This document shows, in pieces, positions 26,801 through 37,079 of a stretch of DNA of 64,000 nucleotides (position 1 is the first letter of the stretch; each line of letters starts with the position of its first letter). The stretch comes from Cucumis sativus. Lineage: Eukaryota; Streptophyta; Magnoliopsida; Cucurbitales; Cucurbitaceae. The stretch covers positions 5,456,001 through 5,520,000 of the forward strand of contig NC_026660.2 of the NCBI RefSeq assembly GCF_000004075.3, written 5' to 3'. The translations under genes were made by a program, and so were the position numbers. Under the pieces are notes generated by a model. The model did no database searches, had not been told where the DNA came from, and saw nothing but the letters and a program-made list of their open reading frames with translations.

Positions 26801-27077
26801 GACTCTGTGGAAATCTTCTACCAAAATGTGATGCAGATCAAAATGACCATAAACCTCAACTGTGGCATGAACAAGAAGAAGACAACAGCTTGGAGAAAAG
26901 AATTTGGGTGAAAGCTGTGTTCATGGGTTATGGATGTGGAATGGTATTTGGAGTATTTATTGGATATGTTGTTTTCAAATGTGGGAAACCGATGTGGATT
27001 GTGGCAAGTGGAAGGCAAAAAAGTTCAAAAGATCCAAACATCTAGGAGACGTTGTAAGGCTATGAAAAAAAAATGAT
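23809..27077 (+). pseudogene. Full-length RLP (Cf-9-type LRR receptor-like protein) pseudogene
   Basis: The unit covers the whole RLP layout from signal peptide to cytoplasmic tail, but it is broken many times. Its ATG (23809 or 23812) is followed by a stop at the CDP motif (CCTAATTAA where intact copies have CCTAAACAA). A frame shift lies near DCC/WDG and another near 24235 (AGAGTTTCTGGAT for AGAGTTTTGGAT). The exon 1 donor is lost at 26036 (CAG|TT instead of CAG|GT). Exon 2 has stops at about 26226 and 26646, indels near 26710, and a 2-nt loss near 27005. A long open stretch of LRRs remains at 24292-26046, much of it near-identical to the intact gene at 42034. It cannot make a normal receptor, but may donate sequence to its neighbours. 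Confidence 0.93.
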
Positions 27078-27779
27078 TCAAATTCATAGTTATTACTTCT
27101 ATCTATTAGTTTATATTTATTTTGCGTTGTGTCTAGATTTTATTCTGCAAAACTTTCTCATCATTCTCAAATGGAATTGGAAAACATAAACTCTCTTGAA
27201 ACCTTATTTCACCTGACTTAAACCCTTCTCTAGTAAACATAAGACCCTTTTAAACATTCAAGTAATCATGATATACTGATATATATGTATCAACCTTTTT
27301 AAAAGTCACACACACTTGATTTCCATTCAAAGAACCTTGAGCTTTTGCTAAATGGCTAAATCAAGGAATATTCAAGTAATTTACCTTCCTTAACTTCCAT
27401 TGGTAGTTACAAACTTATAGAACACAACTACCAGTCTACTACTAATTTTCATCTTTCCGAGTCTTTTTCTTGAAACAAAAGCCCAAAAAGAAAGTTTAAA
27501 TCCTTGGATTGAATAAAACTTTATTGGGGACTACTTCCAATGCTCAATTCCTTCTTCTAAAAACGTTGTATTCACAAAAAGGGGTCCTAAGATTTGAGCT
27601 AACCTAAAGCAGTTCAGTGAACATTAGCTATTTCTTAGATTAATTTCCATTGTTTATGGGTTTTGGAGTGAACTAATTTACAAATCATGAATTTAGTAGA
27701 TATATATATATAAAGTTTTCAAATTTTCTTCTATATTTAATTTCATCCAAAAACTATATTTAATTTCTTCATCTAAAAA

Positions 27780-28080
27780 GATAATGCCTAAGAATCAGTC
27801 TTCTTCTTCTTCCAACTACACTGATGTGTGTGGTGCACTATAAAGTGATTGTAACGAATTTAGGTTGTTTGTTTGTTTTAGTAATAAAGAGATTATAGTA
27901 AATATAAGGTTTAAGATGATTGTTTATACTAGGAGTTACTCAAAGAAACCCTGCAACTGAACAAATTCAACCAACTAAACTCAAAAGTATACAAGGATTG
28001 AGTTAATTGTAATATTAGTTATGTTTAATTAATTTTGGTTGGGTTGAATTTCAATTTTTTTAGAAAAGGATATTAACGGT
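27780..28080 (+). other. Orphan RLP upstream module
   Basis: This stretch matches the sequence upstream of the RLP gene at 37080 (about 36360-36780) in many ordered blocks: AAGAATCAGTCTTCTTCTTC, TGATGTGTGTGGTGCACT, TAAGGTTTAAGATGATTG and AAAGAAACCCTGCAACTGAA. No RLP coding sequence follows it, so it is probably the remains of a deleted cluster member. Confidence 0.75.
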
Positions 28081-28379
28081 GGGTCAGTAGGTGCACCCAA
28101 ATATTCCCACTAGGTGGACACCCTTTTAGCACCCCCATCATACCCCATATATATGCATTCATGAAAGTGTAGGGTACAAAAAGTTCAAGGGCTAGAGATA
28201 AGCCCATAACACTATAACAAAGTATTGATATTTAGAGAGACAACGGAGGGTGAGTAAAATTGACAAAAAGAATTTGCTTTCCGATGTCCATAGGCTTGTA
28301 TTATTGCATATATATTATCATAACTTGATAGGACTTTGACAGCAGTTGTTGAAGACTCTTTTATTTCTTTTCAACCATA

Positions 28380-29400
28380 TGACTCATATAGAACAACAAC
28401 CACAAAATTGAGTTGAATAGTAACTTATTTTGTACTTGGGTTGTTGGAAAGATTATTTGGAGGAGCTGTGATGCTTTGTAATCCTTGTGTAATATCAGCC
28501 TTGTTCCAAAGATATTGCGTCGTAGGACACTGGATGAAGAGATGCTCAATAGATTCATTATTTGATTTGCACATAACACACCAACTTGAGCTTAAACACA
28601 TTGTAATTTTGATTCTTTTTTGAATCAAATCCAACGACAAAACATCATTATATGCAGTAAAGTCCATAAAAAAACTTTACATATTTTGGGATTTTGGATT
28701 TCCATAAATGCCTGTAGAGTGATGTTTATGTAAGCATTATTTGTTTGAAAGAGTGGATGACTTCTTTAACAGACATGGTAGAGAAAGCCCCATGTTTGTT
28801 TAACTTTCATTCGAGCTTGTTTATACCTTTATGGCTAGATATCTATTAGGAAAAGATGCTTTTATGGAGTTCCAAAGCATTGTTTTTCCTATCGTTAAAA
28901 GGTTCTTCTTTGGCTTGATATCCCAATCACCAATATCCTCATTTCATGCATCTACGATTGTTCCATTCTTGATCATTGATAGTGCAAAGAATCTAGGAAC
29001 CTTAATTTTAAGTGGTATTTCATAATTCCATACTCCATGCCAGAAAACTATGTATTTACCATCATTCACTTTCCATTTCATTTTGCTATTATACCACTCA
29101 ATCCCTTTACATATAGATCTCCCAAGGGCATTTTGAGCTGTTATGTTTTCCTCATTTTGAGCTGTTATGTTTTCCTTATAGTGGAAATTCTCCCAATGAG
29201 TTTGGAATATTTAGCCATAGAGATTTTGGCTCACACTGATATCTCCATAGCCATTTGGTTAGTAGAGTGAAATTTGTGTTTGAGATTGATGTAATGTCAA
29301 GACTACCTTTGTCTTTTATAGTTGTCCATTTAATCGGAATTAGCCATTTTTTGGATTTTTTATTAACACATAAGTTGTCGTAATTGCCTTTCCACAAAAT
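28380..29400 (-). mobile_element. Degraded LINE (non-LTR retrotransposon) ORF2 C-terminal fragment
   Basis: The minus strand carries two recognisable pieces of a LINE polyprotein. Near 29300 is GSLDITSISNTNFTLLTKWL followed by W-RYQ and EPKSLW, matching the linker after the reverse transcriptase. Near 28480-28580 is CVMCKSNNESIEHLFIQC, the C-x2-C...H-x4-C zinc-binding motif. The part between reads in interrupted frames with stops. The 5' part including the endonuclease and RT core is missing. It is a truncated, inactive copy. Confidence 0.8.
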
Positions 29401-31695
29401 ACTTTAACTTTATGAAGACGTCTAAGCTAATTATGAAAATTAAGCTTAATTAGTTACCAAAAGTTAATTTCATGAGCACTCTTTTTATCTCTAATTTTCT
29501 AATTTTTTTTTAAATTTTGTTGATCTATTTTCTATCATGTATTTGATTAAAAAATCAAGCTAAATGATAGAAACTAAAAAAAATACTTTCAAAAACTTTA
29601 TTTTGATTTTTTAAAATTTTTTTTATTAACAATTAATTTTTTTTTACTAAAGTAAGAAGAAAACTACAGTAAATTACAGTATGGGTATTAAATTGGGACT
29701 TTCGATTTTTCGATTTTTTCTTTTTTTAGTTCTACACATCTTAATCACTTACTTGACTTTTGAGCTAGTTTGAAGATTCCAAGCCTCTTTCATTTTGTTT
29801 TTGAATAAAAATACTAAAACATTTAAAATGGATTATGTATATATAAAGAATTTTGTACACCCCAAACTATACACAGAGATGATGGTGTACGAAATAGTTT
29901 ATATGAATTGAACTTGACAATGGTGCTTTCTAACCCAACCTTGTGTCTCCAACGTTGATATCTTCAACAATTTTTTCCCATATCTAATTGTTTATCAGTT
30001 TCACTTATGCCAATATGTTTCTTAATTACATGTTGATTTAGAAGTGATATCAGTTAAAAACTATCATTCATTAATCATATCGAACTATCACCGTGTATGT
30101 AAGATGTCTCCAGCTTTTACGTCAGATTTAAATTAAGGTTGGAGATAAACCATCATTAGTTCATCATAGCCAAACTGTCATCATATCTCGATGACATCCT
30201 TATATAGATCACAGTTTGTAATCTATCATCAGATGTATATAAAGGTTGGAGATGGTAAATAAAAACACTATTAGTTTCCCCTTTGTATAGTTCAACAAAG
30301 AAGGCATTATGTCCTCTTCCACCTCTCTCCTTTACCTTTCATTCTTTCCACTATTTACATGACATTAAAGGGTAAATAATATCCAAAATATTTTGAGAAA
30401 TTATTGTAAATAACCGAATTGTATAAAATATTTACGAAATATAATATAATTTTGTATTTTATCAATAATAGTAGACACGGTTAGGCTTTTATGACTTCTT
30501 ATCATTGATATAATTTAAAATTTTGCTTTATTTTATAAATATTTTGGTTCATTTTGCTCCAAATATTTTCTTTATCTTCACACTTTACCTCCAGGTCAAT
30601 TCTCCTTTAAATATATATTTGTCGATAAAATTTTTGAAAAGAAGAAATATTGTTGAAGAGTTCAAATTGAGTTGGAAGTGATTGTTTTTGGTTGTTTCCT
30701 TATTCTATAAATACATCCAAATCATTTACTTGACTTGACTTAAAAAAGATGTCCAAACTTTTTAGGTCTTCTTCTTTTCATTTTTGGAAAAAAAAAAAAG
30801 TTAGAATTACAAAGATGCTCCTAAAATTTGTAGTTCGTGTAAAAATACCTTAATCGTTAAAATTTTGTTTGAAAAATACCCTTGATCTATCGAAAAGTTT
30901 TATAAATACTCTTAAGCTTTTCTCACCAACCAAAGTTTTAAGTTAAAATCATAGTTTTAAATTTATTTGACTATTAACAGAGAGTGATAGAATATGTATT
31001 ATATCTAATACACATAATATTGTGATGGATTTATCAGTGTGATATTTTTTTGACTAATTATTATTTTAATATGTTTTATGGAGAATATTTTATTTTGAAA
31101 TTTTGTGAGATTTTATATTTTAACCAAGGTTTAAAATACGATTATGAAAAGATTATAAATAAATAAATAAATTTAAGTTAGTAAATAAATATTTTATTAT
31201 TTTCAAATAAGTAAACAAGTCTAATATTTCTATTATTTTCATTTTGATGTTTATTTCTCGTAATTTGTGTATTAATATCGATATATGGATTCAAATTTAA
31301 ACTATGGTTTTCACTAAAAAGAATTGGTTTTCAGTTTTGGATGGTAAGAATTTGATGTAAAAATTACGTTTCTAGCTTTTTTTTTTTTTAGTTTAAGTGT
31401 ATTTATGAAAGTTTAAAATAGAGTATATTTTAAACAAAACTTTAATAATTTCCGTTCAAAACGCGTTAAAGGTATTTTCTTAAAAGCCTTTTTGAAAATT
31501 CATGGATATTTTTTATACAAACTAGAAAGTTATTTTTTATTTTTGTAATTTAGGGAAAGAGATTAGAAATGAAGTTTGGTGAAGTTGATGGCGTCTTTCT
31601 ACACCATATCCTTCCCTAGCTGTCTACATGCATGTGTGTCGTTAACTCACTATTCAAAGTTGAAAAGGTAAAAGAAAGAAAATTGTTAGAATTAT

Positions 31696-31702
31696 TATAA
31701 GA
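31696..31702 (+). promoter_or_regulatory. Candidate TATA box of the intronless RLP gene
   Basis: TATAAGA about 68 nt upstream of the ATG, followed by the AACTCACATCAGAT leader element that other cluster members also carry. Confidence 0.4.
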
Positions 31703-31763
31703 GGCTCTTAACTCACATCAGATTTTGCAAACCACTATCTTGTATGAATTACAGCAAGTAGTG

Positions 31764-34700
31764 ATGATCATCATGTTCTACTTCTTTCTTCTCTTTCTTT
31801 TCCTCTCTAATATTTCACTTACTGTTAGTTCCCAACATCATCATCATCATCTTCTACTGTGTCATCCTCAACAAAGCTTAGCATTACTTCAATTCAAGAA
31901 TGCTTTTTCCTTGGGTGCGCCATCAAGTTATTGCAGTAAGTCGTATCCAAGAACAACAACATGGAATGAGAGCACAGATTGCTGTTTATGGGACGGCGTG
32001 GAGTGCGACGACCAAGGACAAGGCCATGTGGTTGCCCTTCATCTTGGTTGCAGTTTACTCCAAGGAACTCTTCATCCTAACAGCACCCTTTTCACTCTTT
32101 CCCACCTCCAAACCTTGAATCTTTCTTCTAACAATTTTTCAGGATCTCCCTTTTCACCTCAATTTGGAATCCTTTCAAACTTGAGAGTTTTGGATCTTTC
32201 CAGGTCCTTTTTCAAAGGCCACGTTCCATTACAAATATCACATTTGTCTAAATTGGTTTCCCTTCATCTTTTTTATAATTTCGATCTCACTTTTTCAAAC
32301 ATGGTTATGAATCAACTTGTTCTTAACCTAACCAATCTAAGGGATCTTGGGCTTGCTCATACAAATCTATCACACATCATACCCACTTCTAATTTCATGA
32401 ATTTCTCTCTCTCTCTAGAGTCTCTTGATCTTTCTTATTCCTACTTGTCTGGAAATTTTCCTGACCACATTTTCAATCTTCCAAATTTACATGTGTTAGC
32501 ACTTCAATATAACCTTGAGTTGAATGGACATCTGCCCACGTCTAATTGGAGTCGATCCCTTCAACTTTTGGATCTTTCTTTCACTAATTTTTCAGGAGGG
32601 ATCCCAAGCTCCATTGGTGAAGCCAGAGCCTTGAGGTATTTGGACCTTGGATCCTGCAACTTCAATGGTGAAATTTCTAATTTCGAAATCCATTCTAATC
32701 CTTTGATCATGGGTGATCAATTAGTACCCAATTGTGTGTTCAACATCACCAAAAGAGCACCTTCTTCATCTAATTCATTTTTAAGTACTCTTCTTCCTGG
32801 AAATGTTTGTTCAACAGGACAGCTTTCAAATCTTACCCATTTGAACTTGGCAAGCAACAATTTCACTGGTGTCATCCCCTCTTGGCTATTTTCATTACCA
32901 ACCTTAAAATTTCTGAATCTATATCATAACAATTTCTCTGGTTTCATGAGGGATTTTAGGTCCAACACATTGGAGTATGTTGATGCAAGTTTTAACCAGT
33001 TCCAAGGTGAAATCCCCTTGTCCGTCTATAGACAAGTGAACCTTAGAGAGTTAAGATTATGCCACAACAATTTGAGTGGGGTTTTTAATTTAGACATTGA
33101 GAGAATCCCAAGTCTAACATCTCTATGTGTTTCCAACAATCCCCAACTCTCAATATTCTCATCCAAACCTATCTCCTCAAATCTTGAATTCATTAGTATG
33201 TCATCCGTCAAATTAAACAACAATGTCCCCTACTTTTTAAGATATCAGAAGAATTTGAGCATTCTAGAACTTTCTCATAATGCTTTGTCCTCAGGAATGG
33301 AGCATCTCCTCTCTTTGCCTAAGTTAAAGAGATTGTTTCTTGATTTTAATTTGTTCAATAAGCTACCAACTCCAATATTGTTGCCATCAATTATGGAATA
33401 TTTTAGTGTTTCAAATAATGAGGTAAGTGGAAACATTCATCCTTCAATTTGCGAAGCCACCAATCTTATATTCCTTGATTTGTCAAATAATAGCTTTAGT
33501 GGTACAATTCCACCTTGTCTCTCCAACATGTCTAATCTAAACACTTTGATATTGAAAAGTAACAACTTTTCTGGGGTTATTCCCACACCACAAAATATTC
33601 AATACTACCTTGCTTCAGAAAATCACTTCACTGGAGAAATCCCATTTTCAATCTGCTTTGCAAACAACCTTGCAATCCTTGGTCTTTCCAATAATCACTT
33701 GAGTGGTACACTTCCACCATGTCTCACAAACATAGCTTCTCTGTTAGCATTGAATCTTCAAGCTAACGACATTTCTGGAACCATTCCCTCAACATTTTCA
33801 ACATCATGTAAGTTAAGAAGCCTTGACTTGAGCAACAACAAACTAGAAGGAGAATTGCCAACCTCCTTGTTGAACTGTGAGGATCTCCAAATTTTAGATG
33901 TTGAAAATAATAATATAACAGGTCACTTCCCCCATTGGTTGTCTACTCTCCCGTTACGAGCTCTTATCTTTCGATCAAATCGATTTTACGGTCACCTCAA
34001 CAACTCATTCAACACATACTCTTTTTTCAACCTACGAATCCTTGATCTATCTTTCAATCATTTTAGTGGCCCATTACCATCAAACTTGTTTCTAAACTTG
34101 AGAGCCATAAAAAAATTTGATTTGATACCTCAATTTGATGATTACCTTTATCCTGAATGGTTTTTCTTCGGCTCCTCGGATAATTACCAAGATTCCTTGT
34201 TATTAACACTAAAAGGATCGAACCAAAGGGTGGAAAGAATACTGAAGGCATTCAAAGCTATGGATTTATCAAGTAATGATTTTAGTGGAGAGATACCAAG
34301 TGAAATTGGGATACTTCGGTTTTTGGGAGGTCTCAACATTTCCCACAATAAGTTAACAGGTGAAATTCCTACGTCGTTGGGAAATTTGACAAACCTCGAA
34401 TGGTTGGATCTTTCTTCAAATGAACTCAGAGGTCAGATCCCTCCTCAGTTGGGTGCTCTTACATATCTCTCTATTTTGAACCTCTCACAAAATCAATTGT
34501 CAGGACCAATTCCTCAAGGAAAACAGTTTGCTACTTTTGAGAGTTCTTCATACGTTGGAAATATTGGACTCTGTAACTTTCCTCTGCCAAACTGTGGTGG
34601 GGATGAAACAGGGAATAGCCATGAATCTCAATTAGTAGATGATGATGATGAAGATGATAGTTTATCAAAAGGGTTTTGGTGGAAAGTTGTATTCTTGGGG

Positions 34701-34835
34701 TATGGATGTGGAATGGGCTTTGGAATTTTTGTTGGATATCTTGTTTTTCGAATTGGAAAACCTGTGTGGATTGTAGCAAGGGTGGAAGGCAAACCAAGGA
34801 GGAACAACTACAGAGCTGCTGGAAGAAATAACTAA
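31764..34835 (+). CDS. LRR receptor-like protein, Cf-9/RLP type (intronless member)
   Basis: Plasma-membrane LRR receptor without a kinase; this class signals through adaptor kinases such as SOBIR1, often in pathogen recognition. It encodes 1023 aa in one exon. Order: signal peptide (about 1-23), His-rich linker, LRRNT with CHPQQSLALLQFKNAF and TTTWNESTDCCLWDGVEC, a long run of about 24-residue LRRs with an interrupting island, the LSGPIPQGKQF ... GLCNFPLPNC cap, an acidic stretch (VDDDDEDDS), a membrane helix with GxxxG spacing (YGCGMGFGIFVGYLVF), and a short basic tail after GKPVWIV. ATG 31764 is the first in-frame ATG. Unlike the three intact paralogs it has no intron at the ITG codon (about 33931) and lacks one LRR unit near 33250. 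Ligand unknown. Confidence 0.95.
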   Translation: MIIMFYFFLLFLFLSNISLTVSSQHHHHHLLLCHPQQSLALLQFKNAFSLGAPSSYCSKSYPRTTTWNESTDCCLWDGVECDDQGQGHVVALHLGCSLLQGTLHPNSTLFTLSHLQTLNLSSNNFSGSPFSPQFGILSNLRVLDLSRSFFKGHVPLQISHLSKLVSLHLFYNFDLTFSNMVMNQLVLNLTNLRDLGLAHTNLSHIIPTSNFMNFSLSLESLDLSYSYLSGNFPDHIFNLPNLHVLALQYNLELNGHLPTSNWSRSLQLLDLSFTNFSGGIPSSIGEARALRYLDLGSCNFNGEISNFEIHSNPLIMGDQLVPNCVFNITKRAPSSSNSFLSTLLPGNVCSTGQLSNLTHLNLASNNFTGVIPSWLFSLPTLKFLNLYHNNFSGFMRDFRSNTLEYVDASFNQFQGEIPLSVYRQVNLRELRLCHNNLSGVFNLDIERIPSLTSLCVSNNPQLSIFSSKPISSNLEFISMSSVKLNNNVPYFLRYQKNLSILELSHNALSSGMEHLLSLPKLKRLFLDFNLFNKLPTPILLPSIMEYFSVSNNEVSGNIHPSICEATNLIFLDLSNNSFSGTIPPCLSNMSNLNTLILKSNNFSGVIPTPQNIQYYLASENHFTGEIPFSICFANNLAILGLSNNHLSGTLPPCLTNIASLLALNLQANDISGTIPSTFSTSCKLRSLDLSNNKLEGELPTSLLNCEDLQILDVENNNITGHFPHWLSTLPLRALIFRSNRFYGHLNNSFNTYSFFNLRILDLSFNHFSGPLPSNLFLNLRAIKKFDLIPQFDDYLYPEWFFFGSSDNYQDSLLLTLKGSNQRVERILKAFKAMDLSSNDFSGEIPSEIGILRFLGGLNISHNKLTGEIPTSLGNLTNLEWLDLSSNELRGQIPPQLGALTYLSILNLSQNQLSGPIPQGKQFATFESSSYVGNIGLCNFPLPNCGGDETGNSHESQLVDDDDEDDSLSKGFWWKVVFLGYGCGMGFGIFVGYLVFRIGKPVWIVARVEGKPRRNNYRAAGRNN

Positions 34836-35079
34836 GCTTTGTATTTGATCATATATTCAATTACCAATAATGCTAATGTTAAGTTCTACTGCACCCACGT
34901 TTTTTTTTCTTTCATTTAACAAATAAATGTTTACTTCTATTTCATAGTTGTAAATTGATGATTGCAATATATCATAGGGTTTGAAATACATTTTTTTTTT
35001 TTTTTGTATTTTATAAATATTTTCATAAGTTTTGTATTCTTTCTTTCTATTTCTACCTTTCAAATCCTATATATAAATT

Positions 35080-35235
35080 ACTTGACTTTGAAGATGACTA
35101 AGTTTGAGTCTTCTTCTTTAATTTTTGGAGAAAAATAGCTAACGCATTTAAAATCTATATAGAGAAACTTCTACACCCATAAGTACACGAACATGTGGTT
35201 TGATGGCACTTTCTACACGCCATCCTTTGCAGTAA
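35080..35235 (+). promoter_or_regulatory. RLP-type upstream block before the deleted RLP fragment
   Basis: Strongly matches the block at 41265-41425 upstream of the RLP gene at 42034: GACTAAGTTTGAGTCTTC, GGAGAAAAATAGCTAACGCA and ATATAGAGAAACTTCTACAC occur in the same order. It is a retained promoter-side duplicate; regulatory role inferred only from repeated conservation. Confidence 0.6.
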
Positions 35236-35282
35236 AACATACAGAGTGCTCTCCTAATTTTTAGTAGGGGCTTTTAGTCTTT

Positions 35283-36103
35283 TGATTATAATTATGTTCT
35301 CAGTTTTTCAAATGTGGTTATGAATCAACTTGTTCGTAGCTTAACCAATCTAAGGGATTTTTGACTTACTGAAGTAAATCTTCATGACCTTAGTCCCACT
35401 TCAATCCTCAACTTCTCTCTCTTTTTACACTCTCTTGATCTTTCTTCAAGTGGCTTGTTTGAGAATTTTCCAGACCACATTTTCAGTCTTCCAAATTTAC
35501 ATGCGTTAATACTTAAAGATAACAATAAGTTGAATGGACATCTACCCATGTCTAATTGGAGTAAATCCCTTCAAATTTTGGATCTTTCTCAAACTAAATA
35601 TTCAGGAGGGATTCCCAGCTCCATTGGTGAAGCCAAGGCATTGAGGTACTTAGACCTTTCGAAACTAATTTCATGGGCCAACTAGTACCCAATTGTGTTT
35701 TTAATCTCACCCAAGGACCTTCATCATCTAATTCATCTGTTGCAAGTTTGCGAGTTCTCATCCTTGGATCCAATCAATTTTATGGCCATATCAGCAATCC
35801 CTTCAACGGAGGATTCTTTCTTAAGCCTACAAATTATGGATCTTTCTCACAACTATTTCAGTGGACCATTGCCTTCAAACTTTTTTTAACAACATGAGAG
35901 CCATCCAGGAAGATGTCAAAAACCAACCCAACACTTCTCGTGAAAGTACTATTTACTATCAAGATTCAATTATGGGATATCATTAAAAGGGATAGAACAA
36001 CATTTGGAAAGAAATCTTTTCATATTTAAAACTATTGATCTATCAAGCAATGGTTTTAATGGAGAGATACCAAAAGAAATTGGAATGTCGAAGATGTTTT
36101 AGT
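35283..36103 (+). pseudogene. Internally deleted RLP pseudogene fragment
   Basis: Begins inside the LRR region (CTCAGTTTTTCAAATGTGG), lacking the signal peptide and LRRNT, and ends at the KEIGM motif before the C-terminal LRRs, so it has no membrane segment. It carries an in-frame stop (GATTTTTGA where RLP4 has GATCTTCGA), a small deletion near 35665, and a large internal deletion near 35740 that joins LVPNCVFNLTQGPSSSN directly to SLRVLILGSNQFYGH. The missing part corresponds to about 1.45 kb of the gene at 42034, including its intron. Sequence is closest to that gene. Not functional. Confidence 0.9.
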
Positions 36104-37079
36104 TAAAGAAAGTTTATTGATTTAGGTAGCGTGGTTCCAGTAATTACAATTTTATATAGAAATTTTTATATCATATAGTTTTATATTTTATATAAAAGTA
36201 TAGGAACATATCTACACCAGTCTTTGGCCCACTATAATTAAATTCCTAATAAATGAAAAAGTTAAAATATTGACCCACCTTATCTGCATGGAGAAATTGA
36301 ATTCTCTTCTATATTTAATTTTTTCATCTAAATTCTTTAATACTTGACTTTGACTTTGAAAATGTGTAAGAATCAGTCTTCTTCTTCTTCTTCTTCTTCT
36401 TTAATTTTTGGAGAAAAAATATCAAACATTTAATATCTACATAGAGAAATTTCTACACCTAACTACCCTGATGTGTGTGGTGCACTTAAGAGATTATTAA
36501 TGAATTTAGGTTGGCCTCACTCTCTACACCATCGCCCTGTCTCCAAGTTTCGAAAACATTTATTTATCTGTTTGTTTTGGTAAAGAGATTACAGTAAATA
36601 TAAGGTTTAAGATGATTGTTTATATTTTCATTTTGCATATAGTTTATACTGGGAGTTATTATTCAAAGAAACCCTGCAACTGAAAAAATTCAACCAACTA
36701 AACTGATCAAAAGTATATAAGGATTGAGTTGACTGTAATATTAGTGTTATGTTTAATTCGGGTTGGATTGGATTTCAATTTTGTAGGAATTGATCGGTTT
36801 GATTATGTTTTTGAATTCAAAGAATTAAAAAGTTGCCAGTTTCCAACTTTAATTGAATCTGCTCTCTCTCTCACTTTGAAAATTTTCTCACTTAATATTT
36901 TTCTACATTTTAAGAGCTAGCTTAAGTGGACAAAGATAAAATATTGAAATTATTTACCAAATATAGCCAAATCTATGGAAACTCTATTTAGTCTATCCCT
37001 AACAATTCCCCAACTATTAAAAGAGTCAATAACTCACATCAGATGTTGTGTAAACGGCCATTACATATCCTCCATTAGC
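36104..37079. other. Upstream region of the RLP gene at 37080
   Basis: Shares several blocks with other RLP upstream regions: a (TTC)n tract at 36377-36401, then GGAGAAAAA, CTACATAGAGAAATTTCTACACC, GATGTGTGTGGTGCACTTAA, and finally the AACTCACATCAGAT leader near 37030. An in-frame ATG at 36975 would add 35 residues, but that stretch covers leader sequence conserved among paralogs and is unlikely to be coding. Confidence 0.6.

Larger units (their letters stand above)
27078..31763. other. Intergenic region within the RLP cluster
   Basis: About 4.7 kb. It contains an orphan RLP-type upstream block (27780-28080), a LINE relic on the minus strand (28380-29400) and diverged RLP upstream-block sequence (about 29745-29970, 30740-30790 and 31560-31640). 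A copy of the dispersed TTTGCTATATTTT-type repeat lies near 30517-30566. The promoter of the next RLP gene is at the end. No intact gene is visible. Confidence 0.6.

Noticed and set aside
36975-37079. In-frame N-terminal extension of the RLP gene at 37080
   Set aside because: It translates a leader block conserved in the 5' UTR of paralogs and would bury the signal peptide.
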